Shown here piece after piece: positions 1 to 7,159 of a DNA stretch of 10,843 bases. The translations under genes and the position numbers were made by a program. This stretch comes from Actinomycetota bacterium (GTDB lineage: Bacteria > Actinomycetota > Actinomycetes > Streptosporangiales > Streptosporangiaceae): positions 1 through 10,843 of the forward strand of contig PLIQ01000416.1 in NCBI GenBank assembly GCA_003140115.1, in the 5' to 3' direction. How positions within the stretch are numbered: the stretch's first letter is position 1; each line of letters begins with the position of its first letter. The notes under the pieces were generated by a model. It did not search any database, was not told where the DNA came from, and worked only from the letters and a program-made list of their open reading frames with translations.

Positions 1-255
1 GCTGAGGTCCGGCACGCCACGTGTACCGGGCCTGGCTGCCGGCGTCCGGCCGGGCGGTGTGACTTTGAGCATAACGTTCCGTACGAGGCCGGGGGCAGGA
101 CCTGTTTGTGTAACGGGAACCCCAAGTGCCGGTTCGACCACCGGGTCAAGCAAGATCCTCGATGGCAGGCCGAACAACTCGAAAACGGCAACATCCGCTG
201 GACCATGCCGTCGGGGCGGCAGTACGTCACTGAACCGACCCGCTACCCGACCTAG
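1..255 (+). CDS. HNH endonuclease of the DUF222/13E12 type, C-terminal part only
   Basis: An open frame enters at base 1 with no start codon in view and ends at TAG 253-255. It gives 84 residues, the C-terminal part of a gene cut by the window edge. Visible elements are a CTGPGC cysteine pair (residues 8-13), CDFEHNVPY (20-28), a second cysteine cluster at C35, C37 and C43, and FDHRVKQ (45-51). The tail is rich in WTMPSGRQY and TEPTRYP. This is the cysteine-bearing HNH nuclease fold that closes DUF222/13E12 REP-family proteins, which are present in many copies in actinobacterial genomes and have mostly unknown roles. The likely catalytic and metal-site residues are H24, N38 and H47. The DUF222 half would lie upstream, outside the window. 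The family call is from memory of its conserved tail. I cannot tell whether the gene is intact. Confidence 0.85.
   Translation, partial: AEVRHATCTGPGCRRPAGRCDFEHNVPYEAGGRTCLCNGNPKCRFDHRVKQDPRWQAEQLENGNIRWTMPSGRQYVTEPTRYPT
252..255. other. Convergent stop codons sharing one CTAG
   Basis: The plus-strand HNH gene stops with TAG at 253-255. The minus-strand lactonase gene stops with TAG read from 254 to 252. Both stops come from the palindrome CTAG, inside CCTAGG at 251-256. The two genes therefore overlap tail to tail by three bases, with no room for a terminator between them. Confidence 0.85.
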
Positions 256-1160
256 GTACTCGCGTCCGAACCCGGCGAAATTGGGACGCGGCGAAATTGG
301 GACGCGGCTAAAAGTCCGTAGATGGAGGTGGCCGTGCCCGAGAACACGGCCTCCCGCTCGGTGGCGGTCAGGCCAGCCGTTAGGTCCTGGGCGGCCGCCA
401 GGACATCGGGGTAGCTGGCGGCCAGGGTGCATACCGGCCAGTCGGAGCCGAACATCAGCCGGGCCGGGCCGAAGGCGTCGAGGGCGACCTCGGCGTAGGG
501 ACGCAGGTCGGCGACCTGCCAGCGGCGCCAGTCGGCTTCGGTCACCAGGCCGGACAGTTTGGCCACGGTGTTCGGCAACGCGGCCAGCCGCCGCAGGTCC
601 TGCGCCCACGGTTCGGTACGGCCCGCGGCGATGGGTGGCTTGCCGAGGTGGTCTAGGACGAAAACTAGATCTGGCACCGCGGCTGCGGCCCGGGTCGAGG
701 CACTTAGCTGCCCGGCCGTGATGACCAGGTCGTAGACCAGGCCCGCCCGGGCGACGGCGGCTAGGCCGCGCAGCACGTCGGGGCGGGTCAGCCAGTCCGG
801 GTCGGGTTCGCTCTGGACCTGATGACGCAGGCTCACCAGTTTCCCGCCGCCAGGCCGGTCCTTGACGGCGGCGATGCGGTCGGCGAGGTCCGGCGCGGTC
901 AGGTCGGTCCAGCCGACGACCCCGGCGATCAGGTCGCTGGAATCGGCCAGCGCGAGCAGTTCGGGGGTCTCCCCCGGTACGGTGACGGTCTGCACCACGA
1001 CGCTCGCGGCCACGCCGTTCGCCTTTGCCGCGGGCTGGTAGTCACCGAGGAGGAAATCGCGGCGCAACGGCGCGAGGGCCGGACCGGTGATCCAGTCCTG
1101 GTCGCGTACGCCCAGGTCCCATACGTGGTGGTGAGCGTCGATGATCCGCATGGCCGTCAT
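252..1160 (-). CDS. L-fuconolactonase-like amidohydrolase (COG3618 type)
   Basis: A 302-residue, probably cytosolic hydrolase of the amidohydrolase superfamily, closest to the L-fucono-1,5-lactonase and TIM-barrel lactonase group. It would open the sugar lactone made by the neighbouring dehydrogenase. Motifs in order are DAHHHVWD (8-15), SLRHQ (110-114), LDHLGKP (169-175), AKLSGL (200-205) and FGSDWPVC (237-244). H10 and H12, H171 and D240 are the expected catalytic or metal-site positions. The ATG at 1160 overlaps the TGA of the upstream mutarotase gene as ATGA, which indicates translational coupling. A longer frame runs upstream to 1307 but would lie almost wholly inside the mutarotase gene. 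Similarity appears to end near YGL (281-283). The last 20 residues are encoded through the 16-bp duplication and look like a recent addition. The exact lactone is inferred from gene context. Confidence 0.85.
   Translation of the reverse strand: MTAMRIIDAHHHVWDLGVRDQDWITGPALAPLRRDFLLGDYQPAAKANGVAASVVVQTVTVPGETPELLALADSSDLIAGVVGWTDLTAPDLADRIAAVKDRPGGGKLVSLRHQVQSEPDPDWLTRPDVLRGLAAVARAGLVYDLVITAGQLSASTRAAAAVPDLVFVLDHLGKPPIAAGRTEPWAQDLRRLAALPNTVAKLSGLVTEADWRRWQVADLRPYAEVALDAFGPARLMFGSDWPVCTLAASYPDVLAAAQDLTAGLTATEREAVFSGTATSIYGLLAASQFRRVPISPGSDAST
274..305. repeat. 16-bp perfect tandem duplication in the lactonase 3' end
   Basis: GGCGAAATTGGGACGC occurs twice head to tail (274-289 and 290-305), followed by a further GGC. 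The repeat lies inside the last codons of the minus-strand lactonase gene. Because 16 is not a multiple of three, the two copies are read in different frames, as SQFR and then VPIS. It looks like a recent slippage duplication. Confidence 0.9.
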
Positions 1161-1468
1161 AGTTCCCAGGCGACGGGCAGTACGGCGGCGGCCCCGCCGG
1201 CCCAGTAGTCGTGGACGACATCGAGCAGTTCGGCCATCCGTGCCTGCCAGGCAGCATTGACCGGCTGCGCGTTCAGGTAGGCCAGCAACGCCGTGTAGTC
1301 CTCGCACTCGATAACGTGGAACAGGTCGGTGCCGCTGCGCCAGATCGTCCAGCGGTGCGCTCCGCCGGCGCGGATGGCGTCGACCAGCTCGGCCGGCACG
1401 GCCCGATGAGCAGCCTCGTACTCGTCAATTCGGTCGGCGCGCACGCGCGTATGCAGGGCGATTCTCAC
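1157..1468 (-). CDS. RhaM-like sugar mutarotase
   Basis: A 103-residue member of the L-rhamnose mutarotase family (COG3254), which interconverts the alpha and beta anomers of 6-deoxyhexoses. E. coli RhaM is 104 residues long. Family signs are EYEAAHRAV (16-24), with Y17 and H21 matching the active-site Tyr and His of RhaM, then GAHRWTIW (36-43) and VNAAWQARM (70-78). I chose the GTG at 1468 because GGAG sits 5 bases upstream and the length then fits the family. An in-frame ATG at 1489 would add seven residues but has no ribosome binding site. The gene is first in a two-gene unit with the lactonase (ATGA overlap) and diverges from the regulator. In an L-fucose locus it would supply the anomer used by the 1-dehydrogenase. 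That substrate is inferred from the neighbours. Confidence 0.85.
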   Translation of the reverse strand: MRIALHTRVRADRIDEYEAAHRAVPAELVDAIRAGGAHRWTIWRSGTDLFHVIECEDYTALLAYLNAQPVNAAWQARMAELLDVVHDYWAGGAAAVLPVAWEL

Positions 1469-1513
1469 GATGTCTCCGTTCTCGCGCATGGCGGGATATG
1501 CCATACTCGGGAC

Positions 1514-1528
1514 AAACATCCGATCTTT
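1514..1528. promoter_or_regulatory. Pseudo-palindromic operator candidate between regulator and mutarotase genes (site A)
   Basis: AAACATC-C-GATCTTT is a 15-base dyad whose arms pair at 6 of 7 positions around C1521. It lies in the 82-bp gap between the divergent starts at 1468 and 1551. The 12-mer CATCCGATCTTT recurs exactly at 8514-8525, ahead of the transporter operon. This position would suit autoregulation by the adjacent FadR-type regulator. That role is inference. A CATACT at 1502-1507 could be a weak -10 for the regulator, but no convincing -35 accompanies it. Confidence 0.6.
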
Positions 1529-1550
1529 GCGGAGCGGGGGCGTACGCGCA

Positions 1551-2222
1551 GTGGCCGTCACCGACGAAGCCATCGAGAAGATCAAGGGCATGATCACCTC
1601 CGGCGCGCTGCGCGCCGGCGACCGGCTGCCCCGGGAAGCGGATCTCGCTGCTGAACTGGGCCTTTCGCGCAGCTCGCTGCGTGAGGCGGTGCGGGCGCTG
1701 TCCCTGGTCAACATCTTGGACGTGCGGCGCGGCGACGGGACGTACGTGACCAGCCTCGAACCGCGGCTGCTGCTCGAGGCACTGAGCTTCATCGTGGACT
1801 TCCACCGCGACGACACCGTGCTGGAGCTGCTGCGGGTCCGCCGCATCCTCGAGCCGGCCGCCACCGCGATGGCGGCCGAGCGGATCACCGACGCCGAGAC
1901 CGAGGGCCTGCGCAAGCTGCTGGACAGCATCGGGCCGCACCCTGAGCCCGAAGAGCTGGTCGCGAACGACCTGGAGTTTCATCGGCGGATCGTGGCGTGC
2001 TCCGGTAATTCCGTGCTTTCCTCGCTGCTGGAGTCGATCTCGGCCCCAACGACCAGGGCCCGGGTCTGGCGCGGGCTGACCCAGACCGGGACGATGGCCC
2101 AGACGCTGGCCGAGCATCGGGCCATCCTCGACGCACTGGACGCCCACGAACCCGAGATCGCCAGGTCGTGGGCCACGGTGCACATCGCGGGGGTGGAGCA
2201 GTGGCTGGCCTCGGTGCTGTGA
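1551..2222 (+). CDS. FadR-subfamily GntR transcriptional regulator (FCD domain)
   Basis: A 223-residue regulator with an N-terminal winged helix-turn-helix, about residues 1-68: RLPREADLAAELGLSRSSLREAVRAL, then the RRGDGTYV wing. An all-helical FCD ligand-binding domain follows, about 90-215. In the FCD domain D140 and H144 (NDLEFH), H189 (EHRAI) and H211 match the Asp/His metal-site pattern of the family. Such proteins usually repress sugar-acid or organic-acid genes and release DNA on binding a pathway metabolite. I start it at GTG 1551, just before the conserved first helix. The nearest ribosome binding site candidates (GGAG 1531-1534, GGGGG 1536-1540) are not ideally spaced. In-frame ATGs at 1470 and 1488 would add 27 or 21 atypical residues and push into the mutarotase gene. 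It is transcribed alone, diverges from the mutarotase and converges on the transport operon. Fuconate or its keto-deoxy product is a reasonable inferred ligand. Confidence 0.88.
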   Translation: MAVTDEAIEKIKGMITSGALRAGDRLPREADLAAELGLSRSSLREAVRALSLVNILDVRRGDGTYVTSLEPRLLLEALSFIVDFHRDDTVLELLRVRRILEPAATAMAAERITDAETEGLRKLLDSIGPHPEPEELVANDLEFHRRIVACSGNSVLSSLLESISAPTTRARVWRGLTQTGTMAQTLAEHRAILDALDAHEPEIARSWATVHIAGVEQWLASVL

Positions 2223-2262
2223 CGACGGGACACCGGTCGGCCGCTGGCCTCGGTGCCGTGAC
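2204..2262. repeat. 20-bp direct repeat duplicating the regulator's stop region
   Basis: GCTGGCCTCGGTGCTGTGAC (2204-2223), holding the last five codons and stop of the regulator, recurs with one mismatch at 2243-2262. The offset is 39 bases, a multiple of three. Read on in frame, the second copy ends LASVP-stop where the gene ends LASVL-stop. It looks like an imperfect duplication of the gene end. Confidence 0.8.
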
Positions 2263-2271
2263 CGGTCCGTC
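2224..2271. terminator. Possible bidirectional terminator hairpin between convergent genes
   Basis: The 47-bp gap between the convergent regulator and aldo/keto reductase genes is almost entirely a dyad. GACGG (2224-2228) pairs with CCGTC (2267-2271). ACCGGTC (2232-2238) pairs with GACCGGT (2260-2266). The 21-base loop can itself fold through GGCC repeats. There is no T-tract on either side, which is common in high-GC actinobacteria. The site suits termination from both directions, but that function is inferred. Confidence 0.5.
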
Positions 2272-3196
2272 ATAGCGGGCCGGCTAGGTCCGCCCAGAGG
2301 GCGTCGGGGATGGGCAATTCAAGGTACCCGGCGTCGGCGCGGATCTCCTCCGGAGTGCGCGCGCCGACCACCGCGGCGGTGACCGCGGGGTGGCGCAGGA
2401 CATAACGCAGGGCCGTGGCCGCCACCGGGATGTCATAGCGGGCGCAGACTTCGGCGATGCGGCGGGCCCGGGCCAGCACACCAGGCGCGGCCGGGGCGTA
2501 GTCGTAACGGGCGCCGTCGGCGGGATTGGCCAAGATGCCGCTGTTGAACACGCCTCCGGCCAGCACCGCGACCCCGCGGGCCAGGCACAGCGGGAACAGC
2601 GACCGGGACGCGGAGTCGTCCAGCAGCGTGTACCGCCCGGCCACGAGCGCGCAATCCAGGTCGCAGCGGGACACGAACCACTCGGCCAGCGCCGCCGAGT
2701 TGACCCCGACCCCGATCGCCCCGACCGTGCCGTCCGCGCGCAGCCGGTCCAGGGCCGGGTAGGCGCCGTCCAGCGCCTCGGCCACGTGGTCTTCCGGGTC
2801 ATGGATGAGCGCGATATCCACCCGGTCCAGCCGCAGCCGCCGCAGGCTGTCCTCTAGCGATCGCAGCGCGCCGTCGGCGCTGTAGTCGCGTACCCGGCTC
2901 AGCGCGGGTGTGTCGTAGAACTCATCGACGCCGTCCGCCGAGGCCGGATCGGCGGCGGGCACCAGCCGCCGCCCGACCTTGGTGGACACGACGAACTCGA
3001 CGCGCCGCCGCCCGGCCAGGAAATCGCCGATCCGCCGCTCGGACAGCCCTACCCCGTAGTGCGGGGCGGTGTCGAAGGCGCGGATCCCGCCGTCCCACGC
3101 CGCCTGGAGCGTGCCGGTGGCCGCCTCGTCGCTGACCGGCGCGTACAGCCCGCCGATGGGCGCGCCGCCGAAGACCAGCGAACCCCGGGGAATCAC
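2270..3196 (-). CDS. Aldo/keto reductase, probable L-fucose (D-threo-aldose) 1-dehydrogenase
   Basis: A 308-residue NAD(P)-dependent oxidoreductase with the aldo/keto reductase barrel. The catalytic tetrad is visible as D42 and Y47 (AFDTAPHYG), K73 (STKVG) and H132 (LIHDP). The C-terminal [10 protein letters not shown] (from about 276) is the cofactor-phosphate or ribose-binding region of the family. Overall it resembles the D-threo-aldose/L-fucose 1-dehydrogenase and pyridoxal 4-dehydrogenase branch. The proposed reaction is L-fucose to L-fucono-lactone, the substrate of the lactonase at 252-1160. The start is GTG at 3196, overlapping the dehydratase stop as GTGA, so translation is probably coupled. 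It is the last gene of the five-gene operon. The exact sugar (L-fucose, D-arabinose or L-galactose) cannot be told from sequence. The pathway assignment rests mainly on the adjacent dehydratase. Confidence 0.83.
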   Translation of the reverse strand: MIPRGSLVFGGAPIGGLYAPVSDEAATGTLQAAWDGGIRAFDTAPHYGVGLSERRIGDFLAGRRRVEFVVSTKVGRRLVPAADPASADGVDEFYDTPALSRVRDYSADGALRSLEDSLRRLRLDRVDIALIHDPEDHVAEALDGAYPALDRLRADGTVGAIGVGVNSAALAEWFVSRCDLDCALVAGRYTLLDDSASRSLFPLCLARGVAVLAGGVFNSGILANPADGARYDYAPAAPGVLARARRIAEVCARYDIPVAATALRYVLRHPAVTAAVVGARTPEEIRADAGYLELPIPDALWADLAGPL

Positions 3197-4512
3197 GCGC
3201 CGGTCCGCCAGGCCGGACCGGACGGGTAGGCGAACTCGGCCAGGGCCTCGGGCAGGATCTCGGTGGACGCGCCCGGAGCTTCCGGCGCGAGGTAGCGGCC
3301 ACGGGATACGACGGCGGGCGTGGCGAAGTGCTCATGCAGGTGGTCGATCCACTCGATCCGGCGTCCCTGCGTGGTACCGGACAAAGCCACGTAGTCGAAC
3401 ATCGACAAGTGCTGGACGATCTCGCACAGGCCGACGCCGCCGGCGTGCGGGCAGACCGGCACCCCGAACTTGGCGGCCAGCAGCAGGTTGGCCAGGTTCT
3501 CGTTCACCCCGGCGACGCGGCAGGCGTCGATCTGCATGATGTCGATGGCCTGGGCCTGCAGCAACTGCTTGAACATGACCGGGTTGGCGACGTGCTCGCC
3601 GGTGGCGACCTTGACCGGCCGGACACCCTGGCGGATGGCCGCGGTGCCGAGAATGTCATCGGGGGCGGTCGGCTCCTCGACCCAGGCGGGCCGGTAGGGC
3701 GCCAGCTCCCTGATCCAGCCAACGGCGGTGGGCACGTCCCAGACCTGGTTCGCGTCGATGGCCATGCCGAAGTCGCCGCCGAGCACCTCGCGCGCGATCG
3801 CGCACCGGCGCTTGTCGTCCTCGAGTGCGGCGCCGACCTTGAGTTTCACCGTCGTGAAGCCCTCCTCGACCGCCTCGGCGCACAGCGCCGCGAGCCGCAC
3901 GTCGGAGTACCCGAGCCAGCCGGGCGCGGTCGAGTAGGCCGGGTACCCGTCGCGCCGCAGGGCGGCGATCCGCTCGGCCCGGCCGACAGCGCCGCGTTCC
4001 AGTAGGCCGACGGCCTCGTCGGGAGTTAGCGCGTCGGACAGGTAGCGGAAGTCGAGCAGCCCGGTGAGCTCCTCGGGACCCAGCCCAGCCAGCAGCAGCC
4101 ACAGCGGCTGGCGGGCCCGCCGGGCGGCCAGGTCCCAGCACGCGTTCAGTACGGCGCCGGTGGCCATGTGCATGACCCCGCAGGACGGGCCGAGCCAGTG
4201 CAGCGGGCTGTCACGGACCAGCCGCCGGTACAGCTCACCCAGCCGGCAGGGCCCGCCGAGTTCGCCCAGGACCTCGTCCAGGTCCTGCCCAGCCAGGAAC
4301 GGCTCGAGCACCCGGATCGCGGCCAGCTGGACCTCGTTGCCGCGGCCGATGGTGAACGCGTACCCGTGTCCGGCCAGATGGTCCGCGTCGGTCCTGATGA
4401 TCACGTACGCGGCGGAGTAGTCCGGGGCCCGGTTCATCGCATCCGACCCGGCCAGGCTCCGCGATGTGGGAAACCGCACGTCGTGCAGCTCGAACCCGGT
4501 GATCTTGGTCAT
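3193..4512 (-). CDS. fucD: L-fuconate dehydratase (enolase superfamily)
   Basis: A 439-residue enolase-superfamily enzyme that removes water from L-fuconate to give 2-keto-3-deoxy-L-fuconate. It matches the L-fuconate dehydratase group (Xanthomonas FucD, human ENOSF1) along its whole length, as recalled from those sequences: [15 protein letters not shown] near the start, DYSAAYV (31-37), FTIGRGNEV (53-61), [21 protein letters not shown] and WIDHLHEHF. Catalytic residues sit at a constant offset of five from the Xanthomonas enzyme: the K223-x-K225 base pair, Mg ligands D253, E279 and E306, and the D329/H356 dyad. The ATG at 4512 follows GAGGA with 7-base spacing and starts the conserved [17 protein letters not shown]. 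The permease stop lies 10 bases upstream. Xanthomonas FucD also accepts L-galactonate, D-arabinonate and related acids, so the physiological acid may not be fuconate alone. This is the most diagnostic gene of the locus. Confidence 0.93.
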   Translation of the reverse strand: MTKITGFELHDVRFPTSRSLAGSDAMNRAPDYSAAYVIIRTDADHLAGHGYAFTIGRGNEVQLAAIRVLEPFLAGQDLDEVLGELGGPCRLGELYRRLVRDSPLHWLGPSCGVMHMATGAVLNACWDLAARRARQPLWLLLAGLGPEELTGLLDFRYLSDALTPDEAVGLLERGAVGRAERIAALRRDGYPAYSTAPGWLGYSDVRLAALCAEAVEEGFTTVKLKVGAALEDDKRRCAIAREVLGGDFGMAIDANQVWDVPTAVGWIRELAPYRPAWVEEPTAPDDILGTAAIRQGVRPVKVATGEHVANPVMFKQLLQAQAIDIMQIDACRVAGVNENLANLLLAAKFGVPVCPHAGGVGLCEIVQHLSMFDYVALSGTTQGRRIEWIDHLHEHFATPAVVSRGRYLAPEAPGASTEILPEALAEFAYPSGPAWRTGA

Positions 4513-4522
4513 GGGAGGGTCC

Positions 4523-5575
4523 TCATTCGGCGCTCGCTTCACCGCCGATGACCCGGGCTAGGATCAGCGCGAACAAGATCACGCCGCCGTCGATCGCGTC
4601 AATCCAGTAGTTGGGCGCGTTCTCCAAAGTCAGGATGTTTTGCACCACGCCGAGCAGGATGACGCCGGACGCGGCGCCGACCATGTTCCCCCGGCCGCCC
4701 TGCAGGGACACCCCGCCGATGACCGCCGCGGCGAAGACCGGGAAGATAATGCCCTCGCCGTAGCCCTGGGTGGGCGTCACCGAGGAGACCCGGCCGGCCT
4801 CCATCAGGCCGCCGATCGCGGCCAGCACGCTGCCGGCCACGTAGACGCCGATCCGGACCTGGTTGACCTTGATCCCAGCGGCGCGGGCCGCCTCCCGGTT
4901 GCCGCCCACGGCGTAGATGGCCCGGCCCAGCCGGTGATAGCGCAGGAACAGCCCGGTCAGGACGAAGATGACGGCCGCCACGATCAGCGATACCGGGACC
5001 GCGCCGAGCTGCGCCGAGCCGAGGTAGCCGAACGCCGTCGGCAGGTTGAACGGGGCCTGGCCCTTGACGATGCCCTCCTGGATGCCAGCCAGCAGGATCG
5101 TCATGGCGAGGGTCACGATGAAGCCGTTAAGCCGCCCCCTGACGATCAGTAGCCCGTTGACCAGGCCGACGGCCGCGCCGACGGCCAGCAGGATTGCAAT
5201 GCCGAGATAGGGGTTGAGCAGCAGGCCGTCGCCGAACGAGGCCACCGGGACGATCAGCCAGGCGGCCAGCATGGGCGCGAGGCCGAAAGTGGACTCCAGC
5301 GACAGGTCCATGCCGCCGATGAGCAGGATCAGGGACTCGCCGACCACCACCACGCCCAGCGCGGAGCTCTGCTGCCCGATCCCGGTCACGATGTTCGACA
5401 CGGTGAGGAAATGACTGTTCAAGATGGCGCCCACGACCAGCAGCACAGCCAGCACGGGCAGTAGCGCGGCCTCGCGGATCCACGAGATCGCCGCGGCGCT
5501 CCGGCTGCGCCTGCGCGCGAGCGCGGCCTCCACGTCGGCCGCCAGCGCGGTGAGGTTGTTCTTCGTGTCGCTCAT
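4523..5575 (-). CDS. Sugar ABC transporter permease (RbsC/MglC family)
   Basis: A 350-residue integral membrane protein of the BPD_transp_2 family, the channel of a ribose/galactose-type ABC importer. After a charged cytosolic N-terminus (1-34) come several hydrophobic stretches, for example 36-53, 72-87, 98-113, 122-145, 151-166, 192-212, 243-258, 275-290, 298-315 and 330-343. Family landmarks are GGMDLSLES (87-95, usually GGIDLSVGS), the cytosolic coupling loop [12 protein letters not shown] (224-235), and [10 protein letters not shown] (287-296). Its ATG overlaps the ATPase stop as ATGA (5572-5575). It probably forms a homodimer with the ATPase encoded just upstream. The sugar carried is inferred from the catabolic genes that follow it. 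Confidence 0.94.
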   Translation of the reverse strand: MSDTKNNLTALAADVEAALARRRSRSAAAISWIREAALLPVLAVLLVVGAILNSHFLTVSNIVTGIGQQSSALGVVVVGESLILLIGGMDLSLESTFGLAPMLAAWLIVPVASFGDGLLLNPYLGIAILLAVGAAVGLVNGLLIVRGRLNGFIVTLAMTILLAGIQEGIVKGQAPFNLPTAFGYLGSAQLGAVPVSLIVAAVIFVLTGLFLRYHRLGRAIYAVGGNREAARAAGIKVNQVRIGVYVAGSVLAAIGGLMEAGRVSSVTPTQGYGEGIIFPVFAAAVIGGVSLQGGRGNMVGAASGVILLGVVQNILTLENAPNYWIDAIDGGVILFALILARVIGGEASAE

Positions 5576-7152
5576 GTAGCTCCCAGGCCTTCGGTGGCCG
5601 CGATCAGCGCTTCGCGGTCGAAGGGCGGCTCGGTGAACTCGGTGAAGATCTCGCCGCGGACGAATACCACCACGCGGTCGCAGATGACCAGGTCGTCGAG
5701 CTCGTCGCTGGCCAGCAGCAGGCTCGCCCCGGTTTCGGTGGTGATCCGGTCGAGCTCAGCGAGCAGCAGTTCCTTGGACGCCACGTCCACGCCGCGGGTT
5801 GGGGTGATGGCCACGATCAGCACCGGGTCGCTGGCCAGGGCGCGGGCCACGGTCACCTTCTGCTGGTTGCCGCCGGACAGCTCGCGGACCGGCTGGCCGA
5901 GCCCGGCCGAGACCAGCGACAGCCGCCGGGCCAGTGGCGCGGCCCGCGCCTCGCGGCGCTTGGGAGCGATGAAGCCGAAGCGGGCGATCCGCTCGGTGAT
6001 CGTCATGGAGATGTTCTCGGCCGCGCCGAGCAACGGTACGAACCCGTCCGCCTGCCGGTCCTCGGGGATGTAGCCGATGCCCGCTCGCAGGGTCCCGGCC
6101 CGGTCCCCCGGCCGCAGCACGTAATCACCGAGCCGGATCTGGCCGACGTCGATCGTGGCCGCGCCGGCCACGATCCGGGCCAAAGTGGTCGCGCCCGAGC
6201 CGCGCAGCCCGGTGACGCCCACCCGCTCCCCGCCCCGCACGGTCAGCGACACGTTGCCGAGGAACACGCCCGGGGAGGCGTAGGTCACGCCGTCCACGAC
6301 TAGGTCGCGGCCGGCGTCGGAGGCGGGCACCACGGTGGGCTGGCGCGAGCTGGGGGCGGCCGCTGGAGCCACGCTCCGTTCGGTAGAGAGGTTCTCCTGC
6401 CCGACCATGGCGGTGACCAGGTCATCCTTGGTCACCTCGGCCAGCGGCGCGGTCAGCACCATCTCGCCGTCCCGCAGCACGGCGACGTCGGTGCAGATCT
6501 CGAAGACCTCCTCGAGGTGGTGGGAAATGTACAAGATCGCGACGCCCTGGGCCTGCAGCTGGCGGATGCTCTCGAACAGGCGCTGCGCGGCGCCGCGCTC
6601 GAGCGCCGCGGTGGGCTCGTCGAGCAGCAGGCAGCGGGTGCCGGCCGCCAGCGCCCGGGTGATCTCGACCACCTGTCGCTGCTCGACGGTGAGGTTCCCG
6701 CAGGCGGTGTCCGCGTTCACGTCGAAGCCCCAGTCGGCCATGACCTTCCGCGTCTGCTCACGCATCCGGCCCCAGTCCACCACCCCGCCGCGGCGCCGGG
6801 GCTGGCGGCCGAGGAAGACGTTCTCCGCCACGGTGAGGCCCGGCACCACCATGGAGTGCTGGAAGACGGTGGCGATCCGCCCGCGCCAGGCCGTGATGTC
6901 ACCCAGCGAGGGGGCCTGGTGCCCGTCCAAGCGGACCTCGCCCGCGTCCGGCGGGTAGAGGCCGGACAGGATCGAGACCAGCGTGGACTTGCCGGCCCCG
7001 TTGCGGCCGACCAAGCCCAGGCAGCGGCCCGGCTGCAGGCTCAGGTCCACGCCGCGCAGCGCGCGCGTGTTGCCGAACCGCTTGTGGATCCCCGCCGCCT
7101 CGACCGCGGGCGCGGCCTGCGGGTCGGCGGCGGGGATAACCGGTTCGTGCAT
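5572..7152 (-). CDS. Sugar ABC transporter ATP-binding protein with two nucleotide-binding domains (RbsA/MglA type)
   Basis: A 526-residue cytosolic ATPase with two fused nucleotide-binding domains that powers the neighbouring permease. Domain 1 has an intact Walker A GRNGAGKST (49-57), Q98, an altered signature LTVEQ (154-158), Walker B CLLLDEP (174-180) and H211. Domain 2 has an intact signature LSGGN (425-429). However, its Walker A is GLRGSGATT (315-323), with the lysine replaced by A321, and its Walker B reads VLIVAIT (444-450), with I449 and T450 where Asp-Glu belong. A weakened second domain is normal for this family, but loss of both Walker B acids goes further than in RbsA. I chose ATG 7152, 7 bases after the binding-protein stop. 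A GTG at 7188 inside that gene would add 12 residues. Confidence 0.92.
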   Translation of the reverse strand: MHEPVIPAADPQAAPAVEAAGIHKRFGNTRALRGVDLSLQPGRCLGLVGRNGAGKSTLVSILSGLYPPDAGEVRLDGHQAPSLGDITAWRGRIATVFQHSMVVPGLTVAENVFLGRQPRRRGGVVDWGRMREQTRKVMADWGFDVNADTACGNLTVEQRQVVEITRALAAGTRCLLLDEPTAALERGAAQRLFESIRQLQAQGVAILYISHHLEEVFEICTDVAVLRDGEMVLTAPLAEVTKDDLVTAMVGQENLSTERSVAPAAAPSSRQPTVVPASDAGRDLVVDGVTYASPGVFLGNVSLTVRGGERVGVTGLRGSGATTLARIVAGAATIDVGQIRLGDYVLRPGDRAGTLRAGIGYIPEDRQADGFVPLLGAAENISMTITERIARFGFIAPKRREARAAPLARRLSLVSAGLGQPVRELSGGNQQKVTVARALASDPVLIVAITPTRGVDVASKELLLAELDRITTETGASLLLASDELDDLVICDRVVVFVRGEIFTEFTEPPFDREALIAATEGLGAT

Positions 7153-7159
7153 CGGCTGC

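Noticed and set aside
1..255. HNH protein as part of a defence system or homing element
   Set aside because: Only the C-terminus is present and no restriction, methylase or phage-defence gene is nearby. The DUF222-type family is not established as a defence system.
59..721. Long plus-strand open frame across the HNH tail and the lactonase gene
   Set aside because: It is out of frame with the recognisable HNH sequence and antisense to the lactonase. Its product is Arg/Pro-rich with no motifs, a typical GC-rich shadow.
1157..1930. Mutarotase gene extended upstream to a 257-codon frame
   Set aside because: The extra N-terminal part is antisense to the regulator and unlike the roughly 104-residue family. 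A GTG with a good ribosome binding site exists at 1468.
1425..2273. Minus-strand 282-codon open frame opposite the regulator
   Set aside because: Its composition is Gln/Arg/His-rich without any family motif, and it is fully antisense to a well-supported FadR-type gene.
3328..4005. Plus-strand 225-codon open frame opposite the dehydratase gene
   Set aside because: It mirrors the codon bias of the strongly conserved dehydratase gene and shows no conserved motif or matching ribosome binding site.
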